Shown here piece by piece: positions 7,366 through 14,635 of a stretch of DNA of 38,021 bases (its first letter is position 1; every line of letters begins with the position of its first letter). The notes beneath the pieces were generated by a model. It worked only from the letters and a program-made list of their open reading frames with translations, searched no databases and was not told where the DNA came from. This DNA is from Bacteroidales bacterium UBA1458 (GTDB taxonomy: Bacteria > Bacteroidota > Bacteroidia > Bacteroidales > VadinHA17). The stretch is from assembly GCA_002325785.1 (NCBI GenBank), contig DCSU01000085.1:1233-39253 (forward strand), written 5' to 3'. Position numbers and translations under genes: made by a program.

Positions 7366-9072
7366 ATGGCAAATTTTTATACAGACAACAAAGACCTGAG
7401 GTTCCACCTCACACATCCGTTGATGGAGAAGATCGTACGGCTCAAGGAGATGGATTACAGGGACAGGGATCATTATGACTATGCACCCCACGACTTTGAG
7501 GATGCCATGGATAACTATGAAAAGGTTCTTGAGATCATCGGGGCTATCTGTGCAGATGTCATTGCCCCCAACGCCGAGGATGTTGACCATGAGGGCCCTC
7601 AGATTGTGGATGGCCGTGTCAGGTATGCCCGCGGAACACAGGAGAACCATGAAGCCCTGACCAGGGCAGGAGTAATAGGGATGAACTTCCCCCGAAGGTT
7701 TGACGGTCTCAACTTCCCGATGGTGCCTTATGTCATGGCCGCCGAACTGGTGTCGAGGGCTGATGCCGGTTTTGCAAATATATGGGGGTTGCAGGACTGC
7801 GGTGAGACGATCCTTGAGTTTGCGTCAGAAGATATCAGGGAGGAGTTTCTTCCGCGATTCAACAAAGGGGCCACGGCGGCCATGGACCTTACGGAGCCCG
7901 ATGCCGGGTCAGATCTCCAGGCGGTGCAGCTCAAGGCCCATTATAACGAGGAGAAGGGGACCTGGATGCTCAACGGCGTGAAGCGATTTATCACCAACGG
8001 TGACGCGGAGATATCACTGGTGCTGGCACGCTCGGAGGAGGGTACAACAGACGGTCGCGGACTGTCACTCTTTGTCTATGACAAGTCTGAGGGCGCCGTA
8101 AAGGTCAGGCGCATAGAGAACAAGATGGGCATAAAAGGCTCACCCACATGCGAGCTGGTATTCCGCAATGCTCCGGCCAAGCTGATCGGAGAGAGGCGCA
8201 TGGGCCTTATAAAATATGTCATGTCACTGATGAACGGTGCGCGACTGGGAGTGGGGGCACAGTCGGTGGGCATCGCCCAGGCAGCATATGAGGAGGCCGC
8301 CAGGTATGCATCCCAGAGGAAACAGTTCGGAAAGACAATAGACCAGTTCCCGGCTATTTATGAAATGCTCACACTTATGCGGGTCAGGGTTGAAGCCATG
8401 AGATCACTTCTCTATGAGACGGCAAGATTCGTTGATATCTACAAGGCATGGTCATTCATTGCCACAGAGCGACCCCTGACAAAAGAGGAGCGTGAGGACA
8501 TGAAGACTTACACCCGCCTTGCAGACATCTTTACCCCTATGGTCAAGCTCATCAGCAGTGAGTGGTGTAACATAATAGCTTATGATGCTCTGCAGGTGCA
8601 CGGCGGAGCGGGATTCATCAAGGATTTCCCGGTGGAACGCCTCTATCGTGATGCCCGTATCACATCAATTTATGAGGGCACCTCACAACTTCAGGTTGTG
8701 GCCGCCATCAGGGGAGTGACAACGGGAGGGTACCTGGCACAGATACGCGAGTACGAGAAGAGGGATGTAAGACCCGAACTGGAACACCTGCGCAGGAGAC
8801 TGGTGACACTCACTGACGACTTTGAGAAGAGAGTGGCGGCGGTAGTCTCTGCCGGGAACAATGAGCTTACAGACTTTCATTCCCGCAGGATGGTGGAGAT
8901 GGCAGCCAATATCATCATGGGATACCTCCTGCTGCATGATACACAGCGTGACTCAGGTTATGCCTCCTCCGCAGAGTTGTTCACCTCGGTTGCCGTATCT
9001 GAAAACAACATGAGATCAGGATACATCGCCGGGTTTGAAGAAAAGGAACTTGGCCTTTTCAAGGTAAGCTGA
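7366..9072 (+). CDS. Acyl-CoA dehydrogenase, long form
   Basis: An FAD enzyme that oxidises acyl-CoA to enoyl-CoA, or works in reverse with a bifurcating ETF. FAD and substrate motifs are AAMDLTEPDAGSDLQAV, KRFITNGDAEISLVLARS and ASQRKQFGKTIDQFPAI. VHGGAGFIKDFPVERLYRDARI then leads to IYEGTSQ, where Glu437 is the expected catalytic base. At 568 residues it is much longer than the standard 380-400: about 60 extra residues at the N-terminus and over 120 after the catalytic Glu. Similar long forms occur in Bacteroidota, as I recall. Adjacency to etfBA fixes the redox partner; substrate chain length is unknown. Confidence 0.94.
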   Translation: MANFYTDNKDLRFHLTHPLMEKIVRLKEMDYRDRDHYDYAPHDFEDAMDNYEKVLEIIGAICADVIAPNAEDVDHEGPQIVDGRVRYARGTQENHEALTRAGVIGMNFPRRFDGLNFPMVPYVMAAELVSRADAGFANIWGLQDCGETILEFASEDIREEFLPRFNKGATAAMDLTEPDAGSDLQAVQLKAHYNEEKGTWMLNGVKRFITNGDAEISLVLARSEEGTTDGRGLSLFVYDKSEGAVKVRRIENKMGIKGSPTCELVFRNAPAKLIGERRMGLIKYVMSLMNGARLGVGAQSVGIAQAAYEEAARYASQRKQFGKTIDQFPAIYEMLTLMRVRVEAMRSLLYETARFVDIYKAWSFIATERPLTKEEREDMKTYTRLADIFTPMVKLISSEWCNIIAYDALQVHGGAGFIKDFPVERLYRDARITSIYEGTSQLQVVAAIRGVTTGGYLAQIREYEKRDVRPELEHLRRRLVTLTDDFEKRVAAVVSAGNNELTDFHSRRMVEMAANIIMGYLLLHDTQRDSGYASSAELFTSVAVSENNMRSGYIAGFEEKELGLFKVS

Positions 9073-9127
9073 AAAACAGACAGCCCCGGCCGGCAGTCAT
9101 ACCCCGCCGTGGAAATATTTAGCAGCC

Positions 9128-9161
9128 TGTCAAGTGACAAATGTCAACATGTCTGTTGACA
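9128..9161 (+). promoter_or_regulatory. Two adjacent dyads sharing TGTCAA half-sites (possible operator)
   Basis: TGTCA-AG-TGACA (9128-9139) is followed two bases later by TGTCAAC-N6-GTTGACA (9142-9161). Both are perfect inverted repeats. They lie between the acyl-CoA dehydrogenase stop and the cytochrome operon, roughly 85 bases before the likely start of transcription. They may bind a dimeric regulator. The TGTCAA half-sites are not the TTGAT of FNR, so the binder is unknown. Confidence 0.4.
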
Positions 9162-9223
9162 AGAAACATCTAGATATCAGTTAAATATGTCATCGCCGGC
9201 AGGGGAGAGTAACCTTATTAAGA

Positions 9224-9231
9224 TATATTTG
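9224..9231 (+). promoter_or_regulatory. -7 element of the cytochrome operon
   Basis: TATATTTG matches TAnnTTTG exactly and ends 25 bases before the ATG at 9257. No TTG is present about 19 bases upstream, so the promoter may need an activator. A further dyad, GATTG-N6-CAATC, covers 9233-9248 at the expected transcription start. Confidence 0.5.
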
Positions 9232-9256
9232 TGATTGAATTAACAATCTTAGAAAG

Positions 9257-9622
9257 ATGAACCGCAAGGCAAGGATTTTAAGGAGATTAATCCCATCTCT
9301 GTTAGTGGCGGGAATGATTATCCTGTCATCGTGTGAGAAGTATTCCTGGGTAAAAGGGGAGGTTCCGGAGGATCTTGTCATAAGCTTCTCCCAGAATATC
9401 TACCCCTTCTGCAGCGGCTGTCACAGGTCGTGGAGCACAGAAAGGACATATGACAACCTGTTTGAAAACACTGATATCATCACACCGGCGTCAAGCCGGA
9501 TTCTGTCTATTCATTCTTCAATAACCGCATTCGGGTCACAGATGATACAGATAGACACCGTTCTGATATCAGCGCCTGACATGATAAAGTTATGGGCATC
9601 ACAGGGTGCTCCCAGTAACTAA
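9257..9622 (+). CDS. Monoheme c-type cytochrome lipoprotein
   Basis: A 121-residue protein with a lipoprotein signal ending in ILSSC (Cys26 as the lipidated residue) and one heme c site, CSGCH at 52-56. The pattern IYPFCSGCHRSW at the start and IKLWASQGAPSN at the end is the small cytochrome c domain often found in Bacteroidota. It should sit on a membrane facing the periplasm or on the outer membrane and carry single electrons. It is the first gene of a five-gene run (9257-12570) of cytochromes plus one beta-barrel. Partner and potential are not deducible. Confidence 0.82.
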   Translation: MNRKARILRRLIPSLLVAGMIILSSCEKYSWVKGEVPEDLVISFSQNIYPFCSGCHRSWSTERTYDNLFENTDIITPASSRILSIHSSITAFGSQMIQIDTVLISAPDMIKLWASQGAPSN

Positions 9623-9650
9623 CCTCCAGAACCTTTAAACTAATAAGATC

Positions 9651-10487
9651 ATGAGAAAGATAGTAGCATCAGTTATTCTCGCCCTGTTATCTGTGCCGTT
9701 AATCAGCCAGGAGAGTGAAGATTACCCGATAAGGACTTTTGAAACAAGCATACTCATAGATAACCAGACGGTTGCAACGCCATTCAAGGGTATGCTCGAA
9801 TTTGAGATACACCACAGGTTCGGGACGGTTAACAACAGTCTTGACGACCTGTTTGGTCTGTGGGCACCTGCTAATATCAGGCTGGGTCTCAATTATGCCA
9901 TCACTGACAAGCTCATGATTGGCGCCGGTACTGCTAAGAACTTCAAGGCTCAGGACGTTGCGGTGAAGTATGCCCTGTTGCAGCAGACCAGCTCCGGATC
10001 GGTCCCGGTCTCACTGGCCTTCTACGGGAATGTGGGATTGAACCTGCTTAATCAGAACACCTTTGGTCCGGCACATGACTGGCGGGAGATACACCGTCTG
10101 TCATATTTCAGCCAGATACTTGTGGCCCGCCGTTTCGGCGAGAAATTTTCATTGCAGCTTGCCCCGACATTCATCTGGTTCAATGCCGTTGAACTCGGCT
10201 ATAAGAATGCCAACTATGGAATTTCTGCCGGAGCCAGGTACAACGTCGCCGGATCACACAGCATCATTGCGGAGTATGACCAGCTATTCAACAAGCAGGA
10301 GAATGAGGAGCTCAACCCGAAACCGCAGCTTGCTCTCGGATGGGAGATAGGAACAGCCACCCACGCTTTCCAGATTTTCTTCGCAAACTATAAAGACATC
10401 CTCGGGCAGTATAATTTCCTTTACAATCAGAACAGCATCAGTGACGGGAATTTCCTGATAGGTCTGAATATTACGGTCAGGTTCTAA
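9651..10487 (+). CDS. DUF5777-like outer-membrane beta-barrel protein
   Basis: A 278-residue protein with a signal peptide (MRKIVASVILALLSVPLISQ) and repeated amphipathic strands ending in FLIGLNITVRF. The terminal aromatic residue is usual for outer-membrane barrels. The region from TFETSILIDNQTV to FEIHHRFGTVNNSLDDLFGLWAPANIRLGLNYAI matches the DUF5777 beta-barrel family as I remember it; the function of that family is not known. It has no heme motif of its own. It lies 28 bases after the monoheme lipoprotein and 13 before the heptaheme cytochrome, so it may form the outer-membrane part of the electron-transfer system. That role is inference. Confidence 0.75.
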   Translation: MRKIVASVILALLSVPLISQESEDYPIRTFETSILIDNQTVATPFKGMLEFEIHHRFGTVNNSLDDLFGLWAPANIRLGLNYAITDKLMIGAGTAKNFKAQDVAVKYALLQQTSSGSVPVSLAFYGNVGLNLLNQNTFGPAHDWREIHRLSYFSQILVARRFGEKFSLQLAPTFIWFNAVELGYKNANYGISAGARYNVAGSHSIIAEYDQLFNKQENEELNPKPQLALGWEIGTATHAFQIFFANYKDILGQYNFLYNQNSISDGNFLIGLNITVRF

Positions 10488-10500
10488 CATAACCAGGATA

Positions 10501-11514
10501 ATGATGACCCTTAAGAGATACCTTCTTTGTTTTTCATTAATCATTGTTACCAGTTCTTTCCCGGTTTTCGCACAACTGGAGGAGGCTGACAGCCTTCCTG
10601 CACCAAGGGGCGCTGAACTCAGCCTCTTTGCTGATGAGAATGAGCTTAACTGTCTCAGGTGTCACGGTCAGATGGTTTATACTCTTACCGATTCCCTGGC
10701 CGGTATGACAAGGAAGCAGCTGATGTCAGAACACAACCTGGTCGTCCCGGAGATGTTCTACAATTCAGTTCACTGGAGCTTCAGCTGTCTCGACTGTCAC
10801 AGCGAGGGTTTCAAGACCTTCCCGCACTCCATAGAGGCACGGTTTGAGACCTCCTGGGGCTGCATAGACTGCCACGGTAATGACCCCAACTACGCCCAGT
10901 ACAGGTTTGAGGAGATTGATGCTGAGTATCAGAAAAGCGTGCACTACACTGCCACTGAGGGCCTCATCACATGCTGGAACTGTCATGACCCTCATTACTA
11001 CAACCCCCTGGCCCGTCAGACCAAGGGGGGGCGTGAATACATACTTCGCTCGAATGAGATGTGTCTTCGCTGTCACAGCAATGCCGAGGTAATGGGACTG
11101 ATCAACGATGAAAATGTGGAGATCGTACTTCCGAAGCATGAGTGGCTTCCCGATGTTGACCGCCACCTTGAGGCTGTCCGATGCATTGACTGCCACACCC
11201 GGATGAACGACAGCGTTCTTGTGGCGCATGAGGTCATGCCGGCCGACAGCGCTGTCAGGGGGTGTGCCGACTGTCACAGTCAGAACTCGATCCTGATGGG
11301 AACGCTGTACAAATATGCCGCCATGGAGAGCCGTGATGAGAAGGGTTTTGTAAACGGGGTGATTCTCAGAAATGACTCCTATGTGATTGGCGCCAACCGA
11401 AGCAAATTCATATCCTTCACGGGCCTGCTGATAATTGGCATGACTCTTGCCATCGCTCTTATGCACACATTTTTCAGGATCATTATAAAACCTAAGCAGC
11501 ACATTAATGAGTAA
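10501..11514 (+). CDS. Heptaheme c-type cytochrome with C-terminal membrane anchor
   Basis: A 337-residue protein with a signal peptide (cleavage probably after PVFA, residue 24), seven CxxCH sites and a C-terminal transmembrane helix at about 305-328, followed by a Lys-rich tail. The CxxCH sites start at residues 51, 96, 121, 158, 188, 228 and 255. The heme domain should face the periplasm while the tail is cytoplasmic. The gene overlaps the cytochrome b gene by 8 bases. A b-type quinol dehydrogenase with an anchored multiheme partner is a standard quinol-to-periplasm relay. It is not a recognisable NrfA, NapB or octaheme enzyme, and no catalytic heme variant (CxxCK) is seen. The alternative ATG at 10504 changes nothing of note. 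Confidence 0.85.
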   Translation: MMTLKRYLLCFSLIIVTSSFPVFAQLEEADSLPAPRGAELSLFADENELNCLRCHGQMVYTLTDSLAGMTRKQLMSEHNLVVPEMFYNSVHWSFSCLDCHSEGFKTFPHSIEARFETSWGCIDCHGNDPNYAQYRFEEIDAEYQKSVHYTATEGLITCWNCHDPHYYNPLARQTKGGREYILRSNEMCLRCHSNAEVMGLINDENVEIVLPKHEWLPDVDRHLEAVRCIDCHTRMNDSVLVAHEVMPADSAVRGCADCHSQNSILMGTLYKYAAMESRDEKGFVNGVILRNDSYVIGANRSKFISFTGLLIIGMTLAIALMHTFFRIIIKPKQHINE

Positions 11515-12127
11515 GAATTTCTATCACTATCCTGTCTGGGTAAGATTATGGCACTTTTCCAATGCTGTACTGTGCCTTTTCCTGATTGTGACCGGGTTCA
11601 GCATGCTCTATTCCGATCCTGACAATGCCCTGGTTGTTAAGTTTCAGAGAGCGGTAGCAATCCATAATGTGTGCGGTGTCCTTCTTACAATCAGTTACAC
11701 AGCATTTCTTTTCGGGAACCTCTTCACCCCCAATGGCAAAAACTATCTTATCAGACTCAAAGGCCTGGGAGATAGGCTCTGGAAACAGGGGTACTATTAT
11801 GCTTATGGCTATTTCAAGGGCGAGGAGGCACCGTTTCCTGTCACCAGTGACCGTAAGTTCAATCCCCTTCAGCAGGTATCATACGTCGGAGTGATGTATT
11901 TTGCCATTCCAATGCTCTTTGTTACAGGATGGGCGCTGATGTTCCCTGAGTTTATTCTGAAAAAATTTCTGGGATTAAGCGGTATCTTCCTTACAGACCA
12001 GTTCCATGTCATCCTTGGGTTCCTGGTAGTAATATTTTTGTTTATACATATATATGTCAGCACCATGGGTAAGTCGCCCCTGAGCAACTTCAGGAGCATT
12101 ATTACCGGCTGGCAGGAGAGTCATTAA
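11507..12127 (+). CDS. Cytochrome b561-type membrane protein (quinol/cytochrome b subunit)
   Basis: A 206-residue integral membrane protein with four main hydrophobic helices (about 15-33, 50-70, 124-145 and 165-185). Histidines that can bind two b hemes are at 16, 53, 167 and 181. The opening HYPVWVRLWHFSNAVLCLFL and the closing FHVILGFLVVIFLFIHIYV are typical of the family that includes hydrogenase, formate dehydrogenase gamma and thiosulfate reductase cytochrome b subunits. It probably oxidises or reduces quinone and passes electrons to the heptaheme cytochrome, whose gene it overlaps by 8 bases. The direction of electron flow is not given by sequence. Confidence 0.87.
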   Translation: MSKNFYHYPVWVRLWHFSNAVLCLFLIVTGFSMLYSDPDNALVVKFQRAVAIHNVCGVLLTISYTAFLFGNLFTPNGKNYLIRLKGLGDRLWKQGYYYAYGYFKGEEAPFPVTSDRKFNPLQQVSYVGVMYFAIPMLFVTGWALMFPEFILKKFLGLSGIFLTDQFHVILGFLVVIFLFIHIYVSTMGKSPLSNFRSIITGWQESH

Positions 12128-12147
12128 TATGAGTTAAATTAAAATCA

Positions 12148-12570
12148 ATGTTTATGAAAAGATCATTTAAAGTTTTTTCTGTGATGTTTGTGACAGCTGC
12201 ATTTGCATTCATGTCAGTCACTGCCAATGCACAGCAGAAGAAGGGTGAGCCCTGGGTTATTCCTGCTGAGTACAAGAAGATGGCTAATCCCGTTGCTTCG
12301 GATGATGCATCCGTTAAGGCAGGCCAGGTGGCTTTCGCCAGGAACTGTGCATCATGCCACGGTAAGACCGGCCTCGGTGACGGCCCTAAAGGCAGGATGT
12401 TAAAAACATTCCCGGGCGACTTTTCAGGCGCTGCCTTCCAGGCTTATACCAGTGGTGAGATGTTTTACCAGACAAAGTTCGGACGGGGCGAGATGCCTGC
12501 GTACGACAAAAAAATTCCTGACACTGAGATATGGAATATGGTCAATTACATGAAGACACTTGCTAATTAG
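12148..12570 (+). CDS. Periplasmic monoheme cytochrome c (class I)
   Basis: A 140-residue protein with a signal peptide cleaved near SVTANA (residue 28), then a class I cytochrome c fold. The heme site is CASCH (67-71). It is followed by GKTGLGDGPKG, by GRGEMPAY with Met116 as the likely distal ligand, and by a C-terminal helix IWNMVNYMKTL. It probably shuttles electrons through the periplasm. It closes the operon, followed 14 bases later by a strong terminator. The ATG at 12154 is an equally good start and gives a cleaner signal sequence (MKRSFKVF). Confidence 0.88.
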   Translation: MFMKRSFKVFSVMFVTAAFAFMSVTANAQQKKGEPWVIPAEYKKMANPVASDDASVKAGQVAFARNCASCHGKTGLGDGPKGRMLKTFPGDFSGAAFQAYTSGEMFYQTKFGRGEMPAYDKKIPDTEIWNMVNYMKTLAN

Positions 12571-12583
12571 GACCTTGTAACAC

Positions 12584-12616
12584 AAAAAAAGCTGCCCGTC
12601 GAGGCAGCTTTTTTTT
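12584..12616 (+). terminator. Rho-independent terminator between convergent cytochrome genes
   Basis: Stem GCTGCC (12591-12596) and GGCAGC (12603-12608) around a six-base loop, flanked by seven A before and eight T after. The symmetric A and T runs let it work in both directions, for the plus-strand operon and the minus-strand hexaheme gene ending at 12633. Confidence 0.88.
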
Positions 12617-12632
12617 GGAGTTTTTTCATCTC

Positions 12633-13712
12633 TTACTTCCCGGGAACAGAATACCCCAGGGTTGTCATGGCTGAGATTGAGTTGTCAAGCAGCACCTTGA
12701 TGTATCCGGGGTTGTGCAGTCCCAGACTGCGGTCTTCCTTGATAGTGTTGTAGTTCAGATAAGCAAGCACTGCATTCGCCTTGAATGTACCTGTTTTGGC
12801 AAGTCCGGTAGCAGCATTGTAAATCCCGGCAGCGATAAGCTGAGATTCAAGATCGGCTAGCTTCTCTTCCACATCTTCCTGCAACTCGGTTATCTTGTTG
12901 TTGAAAGCGGTGTATGGGCTGGTGCCAATCTCATGACATTGTGTACAGCCTGTTAAAAGCCTCGTCTCAGTTCCGTGAGAATCATATTTTAATGCCATGT
13001 TATGGCCACCGGCCTGATAGCCGTACGGTACTGACATGTGGCAGGTGACACAACCCTTGGCTGTGGAGTGCGGGTTTGTTGTCGGAACGGCAGCGCCCGG
13101 AATTTCAAACGGGGTCTTCCCAAGGATCAGGTTGGCATTCGGTCCGTGATGCGGACCTATACGAGAGCTGGCAATGGCAAAGTCGTCACCGTTAGCTACG
13201 GGGGCAGGTGACACTGGGCGCGACTGGTGACAGAAGACACACTGGTTGCTGGTCCCTTTATCCCAGACTACATCGGCACCTGCATACTTGACATCCAGTG
13301 TCTGCGCCCCTGGCTTGGTGAGTGCCCAGTCGCCTGCCGTATAGGTCTGATGAATCTTGTGACAGGTGTAGCAGGTGATCTGCATGGGATTGTCAGGCAC
13401 AGAGATCGCAGCCGTTGATCCTTCAGCAATGTACTCCAGGAAACCCTGGCTGGTATGGCACTGTACGCAACCGGTACGGTTGGCATAAGCAGCATTTCCG
13501 CCTGTGGCATGCATTGATGCACTCCACTGGGCAGAGAACGCTGTGGCCGGATTGGTGCTGTTATGACACTCAGCACAGGCCAGCGTAGTCCCTGGATCGC
13601 CCTTGTCACCCTGCGGGCCGTTATCGCCAACCGGGCCCATCGGACCCTCACATGATGCCAGAACCATGACAGCTGACGCAAGGAGTGAAACAATTTTAAG
13701 ACTTCTTTTCAT
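12633..13712 (-). CDS. Hexaheme c-type cytochrome lipoprotein with collagen-like tether
   Basis: The product starts with a lipoprotein signal (MKRSLKIVSLLASAVMVLASC). The lipidated Cys is followed directly by a short Gly-x-y stretch (GPMGPVGDNGPQGDKGDPG) and then six CxxCH sites. Counted from the alternative start at 13724 these are residues 50, 86, 118, 162, 225 and 260. Extra histidines (GPHHGPN and others) can serve as distal ligands. The last 100 residues lack hemes and include a coiled-coil-like part (ITELQEDVEEKLADLESQLIA is split over 278-298). It is probably held on a membrane surface, away from the lipid by the collagen-like spacer. The ATG at 13712 gives the best signal peptide. Substrate unknown. 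Confidence 0.85.
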   Translation of the reverse strand: MKRSLKIVSLLASAVMVLASCEGPMGPVGDNGPQGDKGDPGTTLACAECHNSTNPATAFSAQWSASMHATGGNAAYANRTGCVQCHTSQGFLEYIAEGSTAAISVPDNPMQITCYTCHKIHQTYTAGDWALTKPGAQTLDVKYAGADVVWDKGTSNQCVFCHQSRPVSPAPVANGDDFAIASSRIGPHHGPNANLILGKTPFEIPGAAVPTTNPHSTAKGCVTCHMSVPYGYQAGGHNMALKYDSHGTETRLLTGCTQCHEIGTSPYTAFNNKITELQEDVEEKLADLESQLIAAGIYNAATGLAKTGTFKANAVLAYLNYNTIKEDRSLGLHNPGYIKVLLDNSISAMTTLGYSVPGK

Positions 13713-13826
13713 ATGGATCCTCATTTAGGTTTTTCTGATCTGAAAGGTAGCAAGACGCTCTATCTCAACACCCTGTTTTTCATTGATATTTCAATCACAA
13801 CAGATTGATAAGTACAAGGCTTGAGA

Positions 13827-13840
13827 TTGATAAATATCAA
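13827..13840. promoter_or_regulatory. Perfect FNR-type box
   Basis: TTGAT-AAAT-ATCAA is an exact match to the TTGATnnnnATCAA consensus of FNR and DNR-type regulators. It lies in the 206-base spacer between the divergent hexaheme gene (start 13712) and the Crp/Fnr gene (start 13919). A partial copy, TTGAT-AAGT-ACAAG, is at 13805-13818. It could control either gene or give autoregulation. Confidence 0.62.
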
Positions 13841-13891
13841 AATAAAGTATGATATTTGTTATAAACCAGACCCCGGTCTTTCAGGTTCGGA

Positions 13892-13899
13892 TACATTTG
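13892..13899 (+). promoter_or_regulatory. Possible -7 element for the Crp/Fnr gene
   Basis: TACATTTG matches TAnnTTTG and ends 19 bases before the ATG at 13919. There is no -33 TTG at the right spacing. The FNR-type box centre is about 72 bases before the expected start, which is compatible with activation from upstream. Confidence 0.4.
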
Positions 13900-13918
13900 G
13901 TCTCAAATCGGGTTCATT

Positions 13919-14614
13919 ATGTATAGCGAAAATCACATTTCAAGTTGTGAGGTCTGCAACCGGTGCTGGACCAACTTCAGGAACCTCTCCCGGGAGGAAC
14001 TCGAGATAATTAACCAGAACAGATATGAGGCCAGTTTTAACCCTTCAGAGATAATCATCAAACAGGGTTCGCCCTCGTCAAACGCAATCTTCCTGATCTC
14101 AGGTCTTGCCAAGGTTTACATGGAAGGATATTCTGGCAGGAATCTGATAATAAACCTGGCGGAGCGCTCAACGCTGCTGGCAGGTCCCGGAGTCCACGTA
14201 AATTCCCGATACGTCTATTCGGTAGCGGCCATCACCCATGTTCAGGCCTGTTTCATCAGCTTTGAGGTTATCCGGAAGATTATTGGCGAGAATCCGGGGT
14301 TTGCGGTTGGTTTCATTGAGGATCTGAGTGATAAGGCATTCAGGATGCATCACAAGATCCTGAATCTGACTCAGAAAAAAATGCACGGAAGGCTTGCCGA
14401 AGCGCTACTCTATTTTGCAGATACAATATTTCATTCTGATGATTATGAGATGGTCCTTACCCGGCAGGAGCTCGGCGAGATGACAAATATGGCCAAGGAG
14501 AGTGTGGTCAGAATAATGGGTGAACTGGAGCATGAAAAGATAATCCAGTCAACTCCACGCTCCGTAAAGATTCTTGACCGCGAAAAATTGCATGTAATAT
14601 CCGAAAAGGGATAG
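13919..14614 (+). CDS. Crp/Fnr-family regulator with FNR-like cysteines
   Basis: A 231-residue transcription factor with an N-terminal cysteine cluster, a cyclic-nucleotide-type beta-roll (about 35-120), a dimer helix (about 130-165) and a winged helix-turn-helix (about 181-204, TRQELGEMTNMAKESVVRIMG). Cysteines are at 10, 13, 16 and 111. Cys111 sits in ACFISFE, which lines up with the CEIPFE segment holding the fourth iron-sulfur ligand (Cys122) of E. coli FNR. This points to an oxygen- or NO-sensing 4Fe-4S protein, although the first cluster is C-x2-C-x2-C and not C-x2-C-x5-C. In the recognition helix the Glu (194) and Arg (198) are kept but the Ser of FNR is Val197. It is followed 21 bases later by ccsBA. 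Confidence 0.87.
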   Translation: MYSENHISSCEVCNRCWTNFRNLSREELEIINQNRYEASFNPSEIIIKQGSPSSNAIFLISGLAKVYMEGYSGRNLIINLAERSTLLAGPGVHVNSRYVYSVAAITHVQACFISFEVIRKIIGENPGFAVGFIEDLSDKAFRMHHKILNLTQKKMHGRLAEALLYFADTIFHSDDYEMVLTRQELGEMTNMAKESVVRIMGELEHEKIIQSTPRSVKILDREKLHVISEKG

Positions 14615-14635
14615 TTTTGTACACAAATCAGTTCC

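Noticed and set aside
10765..11502. Minus-strand open frame of 245 codons opposite the heptaheme gene
   Set aside because: Antisense to seven CxxCH motifs in the real gene, no signature of its own.
13783..13794. TTGA-TATT-TCAA as a second FNR site
   Set aside because: The half-sites are four bases apart, where FNR needs six between TTGA and TCAA.
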